DNA of 5,491 bases from Bacillota bacterium (GCA_023425285.1 JAFACY010000137.1:1-5491), one strand, 5' to 3'. Counted from the first letter of the stretch, positions 1-5,491 are shown. A program made the numbers and translations. Notes: a model not told the origin generated them from the letters alone.

Positions 1-20
1 ACAGATGGCGGTAGGTCAAA

Positions 21-84
21 TACACAGAATGCCAAATTTGTGCGAAAGAAGAGAGCAGACAAATTTGTTGCATTCCCCTGTTTA
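21..84. repeat. Long imperfect inverted repeat, upstream edge
   Basis: The core arms are GAATGCCAAATTTGT (27-41) and ACAAATTTG (59-67) plus GCATTC (70-75); they pair perfectly over 15 bp except for a two-base TT bulge at 68-69. Outer arms 21-26 (TACACA) and 79-84 (TGTTTA) add five pairs with one mismatch, beyond a CCC bulge at 76-78. The loop is the purine-rich stretch 42-58. Each core arm also contains the self-palindrome CAAATTTG. No T-run follows, so it is not a typical intrinsic terminator. It may be an operator-like site, a dispersed palindromic element, or an RNA hairpin at the end of an upstream transcript. The structure is visible; the role is unknown. Confidence 0.7.
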
Positions 85-115
85 CTTAAAGCATAAGCTT
101 AAATTTAGATTAATC

Positions 116-124
116 TGATAAAAT
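116..124 (+). promoter_or_regulatory. Candidate extended -10 promoter for the amidohydrolase gene
   Basis: TGATAAAAT combines a TG one base upstream with a -10 hexamer TAAAAT (5 of 6 to TATAAT). No good -35 lies 16-18 bp upstream, which extended -10 promoters can tolerate. The 10-bp palindrome AGATTAATCT (107-116) abuts it and could be an operator. The same nine bases occur in the candidate promoter of the lipoprotein gene at 4755-4763. The predicted transcript would have a leader of roughly 55 nt. Confidence 0.4.
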
Positions 125-154
125 GGCAGTTGAAATTATAAATTTTGAGATTTT

Positions 155-173
155 ACAGGTTGTTGCAGCCTGT
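155..173 (+). promoter_or_regulatory. Leader hairpin just upstream of the amidohydrolase ribosome binding site
   Basis: ACAGGTTG (155-162) pairs with CAGCCTGT (166-173), giving eight pairs including one T-G wobble and a 3-nt loop. The purine-rich ribosome binding stretch GGAAGAGAGGG (174-184) begins on the very next base and the ATG is at 188. No T-run follows, so it is not an ordinary terminator. It may protect the 5' end or tune ribosome access. The pairing is seen; the function is inferred. Confidence 0.4.
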
Positions 174-187
174 GGAAGAGAGGGCTA

Positions 188-1354
188 ATGTACACAATAG
201 ATAATACCGAGCTTATAGATATAAGGCGTGAATTTCACCAGAATCCCGAGCTGGGCGGCAGCGAATACAAAACAATGGAAAGAATATGCCGTTACCTGAA
301 TGCATGGGGCATAGAATACGAAAAGGGTGTTGCCGAAACAGGTGTTGTGGCAATAGTACGAGGAAGGAACAAGAGTGCCGGTTCAAAATGTATAGGGGTG
401 AGGGCTGACATAGACGCACTTCCGATTAAGGAAGAGGCAGATTTTGATTTCAGATCCCTGAACGAAGGTGTAATGCATGCCTGCGGCCACGATGCTCATA
501 CAGCAATTGCTTTGATGACAGCTAAAATTATAAAATCCATGGAAGATAAAATAAACGGTGATGTTAAATTCTTTTTCCAGCCTGCGGAGGAAACAACAGG
601 AGGCGCAGAAAGAATGATAAAACACGGATGCCTGAAAAATCCAGACGTGGAATTCGTATTTGGTCTCCATGTAAGTACGACTCTTGAAACGGGAACGATA
701 GGCATAAAGTACGGAAAAATGATGGCGGCATCCGATGAGGTGAGCATAAATGTGAAAGGTAAATCATGTCACGGAGCGCAGCCACATAACGGAGCAGATC
801 CAATCGTTGCTGCGAGCAGCATTGTAACGGCGCTTCAGACCATAGTAAGCAGGAATGTATCACCGTTAAATTCTGCGGTTGTAACCATTGGCAGTATTCA
901 CGGAGGAACACAGAGCAACATCATACCTGACGACGTCTTCATGTACGGAACGATACGTACTCTTGACCCGGAAACACGTATATTTATGAAAAAAAGAATT
1001 TCAGAGATAGTCGAAAATACGACTGCGGCACTGGGGACGGAAGGAATTGTAAGCTTCAGAGAAAGCTACGGTCCGCTGATTAATAACGACGAGGCAGTTG
1101 ATTTACTGAGAAAGACCGCTGAAGATGTATTGGGAAAGGAAAATGTAAAAACAATTGAATATCCTGATATGGGAACAGAGGATTTTTCGTATTTTTGTCT
1201 GCATTCAAAGAGCTGTTTTTTTAATTTGGGTTGCAGGACTGCGGGTGCAAATGAGGTGTATCCCATACATTCAAATAAATTTATAATTGATGAAGCATGC
1301 CTGCAGACAGGTGTTAAGGTGCAGGTTGAAAATATATTAAATATATTAAAATGA
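188..1354 (+). CDS. M20-family metal-dependent amidohydrolase (N-acyl-amino-acid / hippurate hydrolase type)
   Basis: This is a 388-residue cytoplasmic M20D peptidase-family enzyme, the usual length for the group. Such enzymes use one or two metal ions to hydrolyse N-acyl amino acids or related amides, releasing a carboxylate and a free amino acid. The N-terminal catalytic half shows RADIDALP (72-79), HACGHDAH (97-104, ligands Cys99 and His101), QPAEE (131-135, Glu134 as probable base and Glu135 as ligand) and GLH (His161). A dimerisation (lid) domain spans about 180-295. The final ligand is His361 in PIHSNKF. All expected metal residues are present, so it should be active. There is no signal peptide. 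The ATG at 188 follows the purine stretch 174-184. The substrate cannot be read from sequence: hippurate, N-acetyl amino acids, N-acetyl-diaminopimelate and auxin-conjugate hydrolases all look alike, so no symbol is given. The next gene starts 24 bases downstream with no terminator between, so co-transcription is likely. Confidence 0.95.
   Translation: MYTIDNTELIDIRREFHQNPELGGSEYKTMERICRYLNAWGIEYEKGVAETGVVAIVRGRNKSAGSKCIGVRADIDALPIKEEADFDFRSLNEGVMHACGHDAHTAIALMTAKIIKSMEDKINGDVKFFFQPAEETTGGAERMIKHGCLKNPDVEFVFGLHVSTTLETGTIGIKYGKMMAASDEVSINVKGKSCHGAQPHNGADPIVAASSIVTALQTIVSRNVSPLNSAVVTIGSIHGGTQSNIIPDDVFMYGTIRTLDPETRIFMKKRISEIVENTTAALGTEGIVSFRESYGPLINNDEAVDLLRKTAEDVLGKENVKTIEYPDMGTEDFSYFCLHSKSCFFNLGCRTAGANEVYPIHSNKFIIDEACLQTGVKVQVENILNILK
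1331..1348 (+). repeat. Two tandem copies of a 9-bp unit at the end of the amidohydrolase gene
   Basis: AATATATTA occurs twice head to tail (1331-1339 and 1340-1348). It encodes Asn-Ile-Leu twice, just before the final Lys and the stop. It keeps the frame and looks like a small in-frame duplication extending the last helix. Confidence 0.6.
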
Positions 1355-1378
1355 GATAAAATAAGAAGACAGAAATGA

Positions 1379-2215
1379 GTGAAATATTTGTTTGGATATG
1401 TTACAATAAACAAGCCGGAATTGAAGTTTAAAGAATACTACAGCTACAAGGGCTATTACTGCGGTCTGTGCAAGACACTTAAATCAGAATATAGCAATAA
1501 AGCAAGAATGACATTGAATTATGATATGACATTTCTTATATTGCTTTTAAGCTCTCTCTACGAGCCTGAAAATAAAATATACAGCGAAAGATGCATGGTC
1601 CACCCCAGTGAAAAGCAGCTGATTATACAAAACGAAATATCCGAATACGCAGCATCCCTTAATATAATTCTGACATATTACAATTTGCTTGATGACTGGC
1701 ATGATGACAGAGATTACAAATCGCTGCTGATTTTGAAGTCATTGTCGGGAGAGTATAAAAAGGCTGAAAGCAAGCTTGCTGAAAAAGCTGAAATTATTAA
1801 GGAGAGACTTAGCAATATTTCTGAGCTTGAAAAGAGCAATACCGATGATGTTGACAAGGTATCCAATGAATTCGGTTACCTGATGGAAGAAATATTTTTA
1901 TACAAGAAGGACAACTGGGAAAAAACCTTAAGAAAAATAGGTTTTTACTTAGGTAAATTTATATATCTGCTGGATGCATACGAAGATATGGAAAAGGATG
2001 AGAAAAATAAATCATACAATCCCTTTAACCTCATGCAGTCAGACAATAAGGAGCAATACGCCAAGGATTTGTTAATGCTTAATTTATCATTTTTAAGCGA
2101 AGAAATAGAAAAACTTCCGCTGGTACAGGACAAAGGTGTCATTGATAATATTATTTATTCAGGCATACTAAATAAGTTAGATAAGAAGGAGCAGACGCAT
2201 GAGAGACCCATATGA
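1379..2215 (+). CDS. DUF5685 family protein, function unknown
   Basis: This 278-residue, largely helical protein matches the clostridial DUF5685 family: FGYV near the N-terminus, YYCGLCKTL (26-34, Cys28 and Cys31), LNYDMTFL (46-53), CMVHP (72-76) and LLDDWHDD (103-110). A second acidic motif is D199-xxx-D203 followed by NPF (214-216). There is no signal peptide; the 51-60 segment is hydrophobic but reads as a buried helix. The paired acidic motifs on helices recall the DDxxD and DxxxD motifs of isoprenoid/squalene synthases, but homology is not shown. CxxC plus Cys72 and His75 could form a metal site. A TGA lies directly before the GTG at 1379, so the start cannot be further upstream. TTG at 1388 is an alternative giving MFGYV, the usual beginning of the family; both have weak Shine-Dalgarno sequences. 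Its end overlaps the J-domain gene by 17 bases, indicating translational coupling. Confidence 0.88.
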   Translation: MKYLFGYVTINKPELKFKEYYSYKGYYCGLCKTLKSEYSNKARMTLNYDMTFLILLLSSLYEPENKIYSERCMVHPSEKQLIIQNEISEYAASLNIILTYYNLLDDWHDDRDYKSLLILKSLSGEYKKAESKLAEKAEIIKERLSNISELEKSNTDDVDKVSNEFGYLMEEIFLYKKDNWEKTLRKIGFYLGKFIYLLDAYEDMEKDEKNKSYNPFNLMQSDNKEQYAKDLLMLNLSFLSEEIEKLPLVQDKGVIDNIIYSGILNKLDKKEQTHERPI

Positions 2216-2804
2216 AGTGCTTGGACTGTCAAGAGGTGCATCCAAGGAAGAAGTAAAAAGTGCATACAGAAAATTAGCTAAAAAATATCACCCTGATATG
2301 AATGAAAATAATCCCCTGCAGGATCTTGCCGAGGAAAAATTTAAAGAAATACAATGGGCTTACGATGAAATAATGAACGGTGGCTCATCAAGCTCGTATT
2401 CAAATTCATACGATTACAGCAATAATTCGGGTCAGGACAGTACAGGCAGCTTGTTCAACGTCAGACAGCTTATTCAGACGGGAAGATTCAATGAAGCCGT
2501 CAGAGTATTGAACGGCGTAAAGATAAGAAATGCGGAATGGAGTTATCTCATGGGAGTTTGCTATGTAAATATGGGCTCCTTAGGGCAAGGTATGCAATTT
2601 GTCCAGAACGCGGTAAGAATGGAGCCGAATAATTTTGAATATAAGAATTTTCTAAATCAGATATTAAATATGCAGCAAACGTACCAGAACAAGGCGTACA
2701 ACTATAACAGGAGATCTTCAAACAGCGTGGACTGCTGCACACAGCTTATTTGTGCAGACTGCCTGTGTGAATGCCTGGGAGGAGATTTGATTTCATGCTG
2801 TTAA
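2199..2804 (+). CDS. J-domain (DnaJ-like) protein with TPR-like middle and cysteine-cluster tail
   Basis: This 201-residue Hsp40-type cochaperone should stimulate DnaK ATPase through its N-terminal J domain (about 3-60), which has the diagnostic His31-Pro32-Asp33 between helices II and III. A flexible Ser/Asn/Tyr-rich linker (about 61-82) replaces the Gly/Phe region. A helical part (about 85-155) with GRFNEAVRVL, YLMGVCYVNMGSL and AVRMEPNN resembles one and a half to two TPR repeats, a likely client or partner binding surface. The zinc-finger and C-terminal client domains of classical DnaJ are absent, so it is a specialised class C protein. The last 25 residues (177-201) hold eight cysteines, including two CC pairs, with CxxC and CxC spacings. 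AGAAGGA (2184-2190), eight bases before the ATG, fixes the start inside the end of the DUF5685 gene. Its own 3' end carries the ribosome binding site of the membrane-protein gene. Confidence 0.94.
   Translation: MRDPYEVLGLSRGASKEEVKSAYRKLAKKYHPDMNENNPLQDLAEEKFKEIQWAYDEIMNGGSSSSYSNSYDYSNNSGQDSTGSLFNVRQLIQTGRFNEAVRVLNGVKIRNAEWSYLMGVCYVNMGSLGQGMQFVQNAVRMEPNNFEYKNFLNQILNMQQTYQNKAYNYNRRSSNSVDCCTQLICADCLCECLGGDLISCC
2777..2784 (+). promoter_or_regulatory. Ribosome binding site that decides the start of the membrane-protein gene
   Basis: GGGAGGAG lies inside the last codons of the J-domain gene, 10 bases before the ATG at 2795. The other in-frame ATG, at 2771, starts before this site and would add eight non-hydrophobic residues (MPGRRFDF) with no Shine-Dalgarno sequence of its own. 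The 2795 start is therefore preferred. The arrangement implies that translation of the second gene is coupled to the end of the first. Confidence 0.75.
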
Positions 2805-3292
2805 AGAGCAAAATAGCATATCTGGGAGTGCTGTTGGGATTAAACCAGCTTTTTATAATACTTTCGTCGGTTATAGAAACAAATACAATTATTTTGTTTG
2901 CTGCTGCCGCCCTGTTGGTAGGAGTGGTAATAGTTGAATTTGGCGGAAAAAGCGGGCTGCTGTTTTATATCGCGTCCTGCCTGCTGGGATTCTTCCTGTC
3001 CTTCAACAAGTTTGAATTTGTAACATACGTGGCATTTTTCGGACTGTACAGCTACGTCAAGCATTTGTTTGAGACGAAAATACTAAACAAAACAGCATTG
3101 ATTTTTGCAAAAATATTGTTCTTTAACATTGCCTTGTTTGTAATGTATACGGCAATAAGAGCATTTATCCCGTTTAAGCTCACATGGTGGATGATACTTG
3201 CAGGACAAATATTGTTTATAATTTACGATTATGCATTTTCAATGTTTATAAATTACTACATAACAATAATAAAACCAAAATTAAAAAGATGA
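2795..3292 (+). CDS. Small polytopic membrane protein of unknown function
   Basis: This 165-residue protein (from the ATG at 2795) is almost entirely hydrophobic. It has five to six likely membrane segments at about 8-27, 31-49, 54-71, 74-90, 101-122 and 131-156, and a basic C-terminal end (KPKLKR). Recognisable patches are VIVEFGGKSGLLFYIAS (45-61) and FFGLYSYVKH (81-90), which look like a conserved clostridial membrane family. I cannot name it or assign a function. Its size and helix number would allow a transporter substrate-binding (ECF S-component-like) subunit, but no diagnostic motif supports that. It overlaps the end of the J-domain gene by 10 bases, so it is probably translated together with it and could be the membrane anchor or client of that protein. 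Its TGA stop lies inside the terminator stem. Confidence 0.85.
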   Translation: MLLKSKIAYLGVLLGLNQLFIILSSVIETNTIILFAAAALLVGVVIVEFGGKSGLLFYIASCLLGFFLSFNKFEFVTYVAFFGLYSYVKHLFETKILNKTALIFAKILFFNIALFVMYTAIRAFIPFKLTWWMILAGQILFIIYDYAFSMFINYYITIIKPKLKR

Positions 3293-3311
3293 GACCACAA
3301 TCTCATCTTTT
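3284..3311. terminator. Bidirectional intrinsic terminator between the membrane-protein gene and purA
   Basis: AAAAGATGAGA (3284-3294) and TCTCATCTTTT (3301-3311) form a perfect 11-bp stem with a 6-nt loop (CCACAA). Read on the plus strand it ends in four Ts; read on the minus strand in five Ts. It therefore serves both convergent transcripts, somewhat better for purA, whose stop lies 28 bases away. The TGA stop of the membrane-protein gene (3290-3292) is inside the left arm. Confidence 0.85.
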
Positions 3312-3339
3312 CCATTGCTTATCAATCACCAATCTATCG

Positions 3340-4614
3340 CTATTCCATCGTTAAATAGCTTTCTCTTTCCGCTCCCACAGAAACATACTTGATTTTGCTG
3401 CCAACCTTTTCTTCTATATACTTGATATAGTCATAGCATTCCTTCGGCAGGTCACTTTCCTTACGGCAGCCTCCGATATCACAGTTCCATCCCTTTAAAT
3501 ACTCTATAACAGGCTTTGCTGCGTTTAAATCAGTGCCCATCGGGAAATTTTCCGTTACCTTTCCATTGATTTCATAGCCTGTAACCACGGGGATTTCTTC
3601 CAGATACGATAATATATCAAGCTTTGTCAAAGCCAGTGTGTCAGCACCCTGAACCTGAACACCGTATCTTGAAGCAACCACGTCGAAAGGTCCCACTCTT
3701 CTAGGACGTCCCGTAGCAGCTCCGTATTCTCCGCCTGCTTCTCTCAGGGCCTTGGCTTCCTCTCCGAACATTTCTGCTGTGAATGGTCCTTCGCCCACAC
3801 AGGATGAATATGCCTTCATTATACCCAATGTATTGTCGAGCTTTTGTCCCGGTATTCCTGAACCGATAGGAGCATATGCAGCTATTGTAGAGGATGAAGA
3901 AGTGTATGGGTATATGCCGAAATCTATGTCTCTTAAAGCACCGAGCTGCGCCTCAAACATTATTTTCTTGCCGCTTTTTATTGCATCATTCAGGTACAAT
4001 CCCACATCACATATGTATTCCTTCAGATCCTTTGAATATTTCATGAGCCAGTCAAACATATCCTCAGGGTAAAATTCTATGGATTTGTATCCGCCTTCAA
4101 TCATTAAATTTTTCCATTCAACGACCTGGCCTAAATGCTCCTTCAACGCTTCTTCATTAAACAAATCTCCCATTCTGATTCCTTTTTTCAGATATTTATC
4201 GCCGTATACGGGAGCTATTCCTCGTTTTGTGGAACCGAATTTTAAATCCTTAAGGCGTTCCTCTTCCAAAACGTCCTGCTTAACGTGGTATGGCATGCAT
4301 ATAATTGCCCTGTCACTGATTTTTAAGTTGTCCGGAGTAATTTTTATACCGGATTCTCTTAATTTGTTTATTTCATTATGAAGATGTTCGATGTCGATGA
4401 CCATTCCGTTTCCCATAATATTTACAACTTCTGACCTCAATATGCCGGACGGAAGAAGATTGAGTATGAATTTTCCGGATTCATTTACAACAGTATGACC
4501 TGCGTTATTTCCACCCTGGTAGCGGCATACTATATCATATTCGGCAGACAGCAAATCAACCATTCTGCCCTTTCCTTCGTCACCCCAGTTTATTCCTACA
4601 ATTGCAGTTAACAT
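3340..4614 (-). CDS. purA: Adenylosuccinate synthase
   Basis: PurA joins IMP and aspartate using GTP to make adenylosuccinate, the branch step toward AMP, in the cytoplasm as a homodimer. Its 424 residues are the normal bacterial length. Landmarks are GINWGDEGKGR (7-17, catalytic Asp12), GGNNAGHTVV (34-43, catalytic His40), GSTKRGIAP (127-135), DIDFGIYPY (229-237), GEYGAATGRPRRVG (295-308), the guanine-binding LTKLD (329-333) and KYVSVGAERE (409-418). Retention of Asp12 argues against the phage PurZ-type diaminopurine enzymes. The subfamily is divergent: Lys143 stands where E. coli has Arg143, and EAQLGALRDIDFG replaces the usual GAQGTLLDIDHG stretch. The start is certain: GGGAGG on the minus strand (4621-4626) lies six bases upstream of the ATG. 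It is monocistronic, between its own strong promoter and the shared terminator. Confidence 0.98.
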   Translation of the reverse strand: MLTAIVGINWGDEGKGRMVDLLSAEYDIVCRYQGGNNAGHTVVNESGKFILNLLPSGILRSEVVNIMGNGMVIDIEHLHNEINKLRESGIKITPDNLKISDRAIICMPYHVKQDVLEEERLKDLKFGSTKRGIAPVYGDKYLKKGIRMGDLFNEEALKEHLGQVVEWKNLMIEGGYKSIEFYPEDMFDWLMKYSKDLKEYICDVGLYLNDAIKSGKKIMFEAQLGALRDIDFGIYPYTSSSSTIAAYAPIGSGIPGQKLDNTLGIMKAYSSCVGEGPFTAEMFGEEAKALREAGGEYGAATGRPRRVGPFDVVASRYGVQVQGADTLALTKLDILSYLEEIPVVTGYEINGKVTENFPMGTDLNAAKPVIEYLKGWNCDIGGCRKESDLPKECYDYIKYIEEKVGSKIKYVSVGAERESYLTME

Positions 4615-4641
4615 ATGTAACCTCCCAATTTTTGATAAATA

Positions 4642-4670
4642 ATTATATTATTTCAAAAAAATTCTGTCAA
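4642..4670 (-). promoter_or_regulatory. Consensus sigma-A promoter of purA
   Basis: On the minus strand TTGACA (4665-4670) and TATAAT (4642-4647) are separated by exactly 17 bp, a full match to the housekeeping consensus. Transcription should start near 4635, giving a leader of about 20 nt that holds little more than the ribosome binding site. There is no room for a riboswitch or attenuator, so any control must act on initiation. I see no convincing pair of PurR boxes. Confidence 0.88.
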
Positions 4671-4734
4671 GGTAAAACATAAATATTTTGTTAAAAATTA
4701 CATTGTCGAAAATAGAAAAAACCTGTAATGTTTA

Positions 4735-4763
4735 TTGCCTATAAAATTTAAATGTGATAAAAT
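4735..4763 (+). promoter_or_regulatory. Candidate promoter of the lipoprotein gene
   Basis: TTGCCT (4735-4740, 4 of 6) and TAAAAT (4758-4763, 5 of 6) lie 17 bp apart. A TG at 4755-4756 makes the second an extended -10. The start would fall near 4770, giving a leader of about 80 nt. Apart from this and the purA promoter, the divergent spacer 4615-4848 is AT-rich and shows no gene or strong hairpin. Confidence 0.5.
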
Positions 4764-4848
4764 TAATCATAAATTAAACATACAAATCAATAAGATATAT
4801 TAAGGGTATGGTTATTTCAGTATCTACATAACATTATAAGGAGGATTT

Positions 4849-5491
4849 ATGTTTAAGAAATCAAGAAAAGCAATTATATTATTACTAATTTTATCTATGT
4901 TGACCGGATGTACCGGTCAGGTCAGTGCAAATCCACCCATACCCAACGAAGAAAGTGAACCCGTTGCGGAGGTTCCTTCCGAGCCTGCTGAGCCGGAGAT
5001 ATCCGAAGAAGAAAAACAAAAGCAGGAGATGGAAAAAAAGCTTCAGGAAAGAGTTGAGCTTGAAGTAAAAAGAAAAGAGGAATTAAAAGAATTCTATGTT
5101 CCGTTGGTTCCTGTGGGAGAAGAAAGAGAAAAGAAAAAGGTTGAAGTAAAATCATTGTATGCTACGGGACACACCGCAGGCAACGAATTGAATAAAGAAA
5201 ATATTGATGCTTACGGTGCATATGTAAAGGCTCTTGCCGATAAGGACACCGCAAAGGCAAATCAGCTTCTCGCAAGTGCGGATAAGGCCAACAGATTTGA
5301 AAGAATCATAGGTATAGCCGTAGGCACTGAAATTAACGCCTTAGTAATAAATGTAAAGGATGATAACGGACTTATAACGTATCCGAGTGATATAGAAGTC
5401 GTACAAAAGATGAATGAGACAACTGCCATTCCTATTAAGGATGTGGATAATATGCTCAAGGTTCTAAAGGAGTACGATATATACACAATAG
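4849..5491 (+). CDS. Lipoprotein with DUF4015 putative glycosyl hydrolase domain, partial (3' end outside window)
   Basis: The first 214 residues are visible and the frame is still open at the edge. A lipoprotein signal has basic residues (KKSRK), a hydrophobic core (8-17) and lipobox Leu18-Thr19-Gly20-Cys21, so the mature protein should be lipid-anchored outside the cytoplasmic membrane. A Pro/Glu-rich spacer (29-50) and a highly charged Lys/Glu helix, possibly coiled coil (52-82), precede the domain. KSLYATGHTAGN (101-112) and EINALVINVKDDNGLITYPSD (161-181) match the first strands of the DUF4015 putative glycosyl hydrolase family, which suggests a polysaccharide or cell-wall substrate; this is a family-level guess. 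About 36 residues (113-148) lie between these motifs, more than I expect for the family. AAGGAGGA (4838-4845) sits unusually close to the ATG, only three bases away, but no other start fits the signal peptide. The gene is divergent from purA. Confidence 0.88.
   Translation, partial: MFKKSRKAIILLLILSMLTGCTGQVSANPPIPNEESEPVAEVPSEPAEPEISEEEKQKQEMEKKLQERVELEVKRKEELKEFYVPLVPVGEEREKKKVEVKSLYATGHTAGNELNKENIDAYGAYVKALADKDTAKANQLLASADKANRFERIIGIAVGTEINALVINVKDDNGLITYPSDIEVVQKMNETTAIPIKDVDNMLKVLKEYDIYTI

Noticed and set aside
1..96. Plus-strand reading frame open from the left edge to TAA at 94-96, possibly the tail of an upstream gene
   Set aside because: The 31 residues match no family I recognise, include codons unlike the other genes, and lie over a long inverted repeat. 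It is kept as a finding about the repeat, not annotated as a gene.
155..173. Intrinsic terminator in front of the amidohydrolase gene
   Set aside because: The stem is followed by a purine-rich ribosome binding stretch, not a T-run.
2771..2794. Upstream ATG for the membrane-protein gene
   Set aside because: No ribosome binding site precedes it, the added residues are not hydrophobic, and GGGAGGAG is well placed for the ATG at 2795.
3752..4381. Plus-strand open frames opposite purA (3752-4072 and 4079-4381)
   Set aside because: They are antisense to a highly conserved enzyme and show no domain or ribosome binding site; they are by-products of purA codon usage.
4702..4714. Possible PurR box upstream of purA (ATTGTCGAAAAT)
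   Set aside because: It lacks the full CGAA-centred consensus, there is no second copy at the required spacing, and it lies upstream of the -35 with no support.
4679..4848. Riboswitch or small RNA in the divergent spacer
   Set aside because: The region is AT-rich with only short weak inverted repeats and no recognisable riboswitch core.
4922..5486. Minus-strand open frames within the lipoprotein gene
   Set aside because: The Pro/Phe/Leu-rich translation simply mirrors the Glu/Lys-rich coding strand, and the real gene has a signal peptide, lipobox and family motifs.

Overview
The window is 5.5 kb of AT-rich bacterial DNA. It looks like a low-GC Firmicute of the class Clostridia: AGA and ATA codons are common, Shine-Dalgarno sequences are purine-rich (GGGAGG, AAGGAGG), the spacers are AT-rich, and it carries protein families typical of clostridia (DUF5685, a J-domain protein with a cysteine tail, a DUF4015 lipoprotein). 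The genus cannot be fixed from the sequence.

Layout. Positions 1-187 are non-coding or hold only the edge of something upstream. They contain a long imperfect inverted repeat (21-84), a possible extended -10 promoter (116-124) and a small leader hairpin (155-173). Four same-strand genes follow: an M20 amidohydrolase (188-1354), a DUF5685 protein (1379-2215), a J-domain protein with a TPR-like middle and an eight-cysteine tail (2199-2804), and a small polytopic membrane protein (2795-3292). The last three are tightly packed, with overlaps of 17 and 10 bases, so they are probably translationally coupled. The run ends at an 11-bp stem terminator (3284-3311) that also serves the convergent purA gene.

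purA (3340-4614, minus strand) encodes adenylosuccinate synthase, the first committed step from IMP to AMP. It has its own promoter with consensus hexamers (TTGACA, 17-bp spacer, TATAAT) and a leader of only about 20 nt. Several IMP-site positions differ from the E. coli enzyme. On the other side of a 234-bp divergent spacer, a lipoprotein gene with a DUF4015 putative glycosyl hydrolase domain starts at 4849 and runs off the right edge.

Working together. The amidohydrolase, purA and the lipoprotein look like independent housekeeping or accessory functions. The least explained part is the DUF5685 / J-protein / membrane-protein cluster. It suggests an uncharacterised chaperone-linked system at the membrane: the J-protein would recruit Hsp70, its cysteine tail resembles in layout the eukaryotic cysteine-string proteins, and the DUF5685 partner carries two Asp-rich motifs reminiscent of helical isoprenoid synthases. 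That reading is inference, not demonstrated function.
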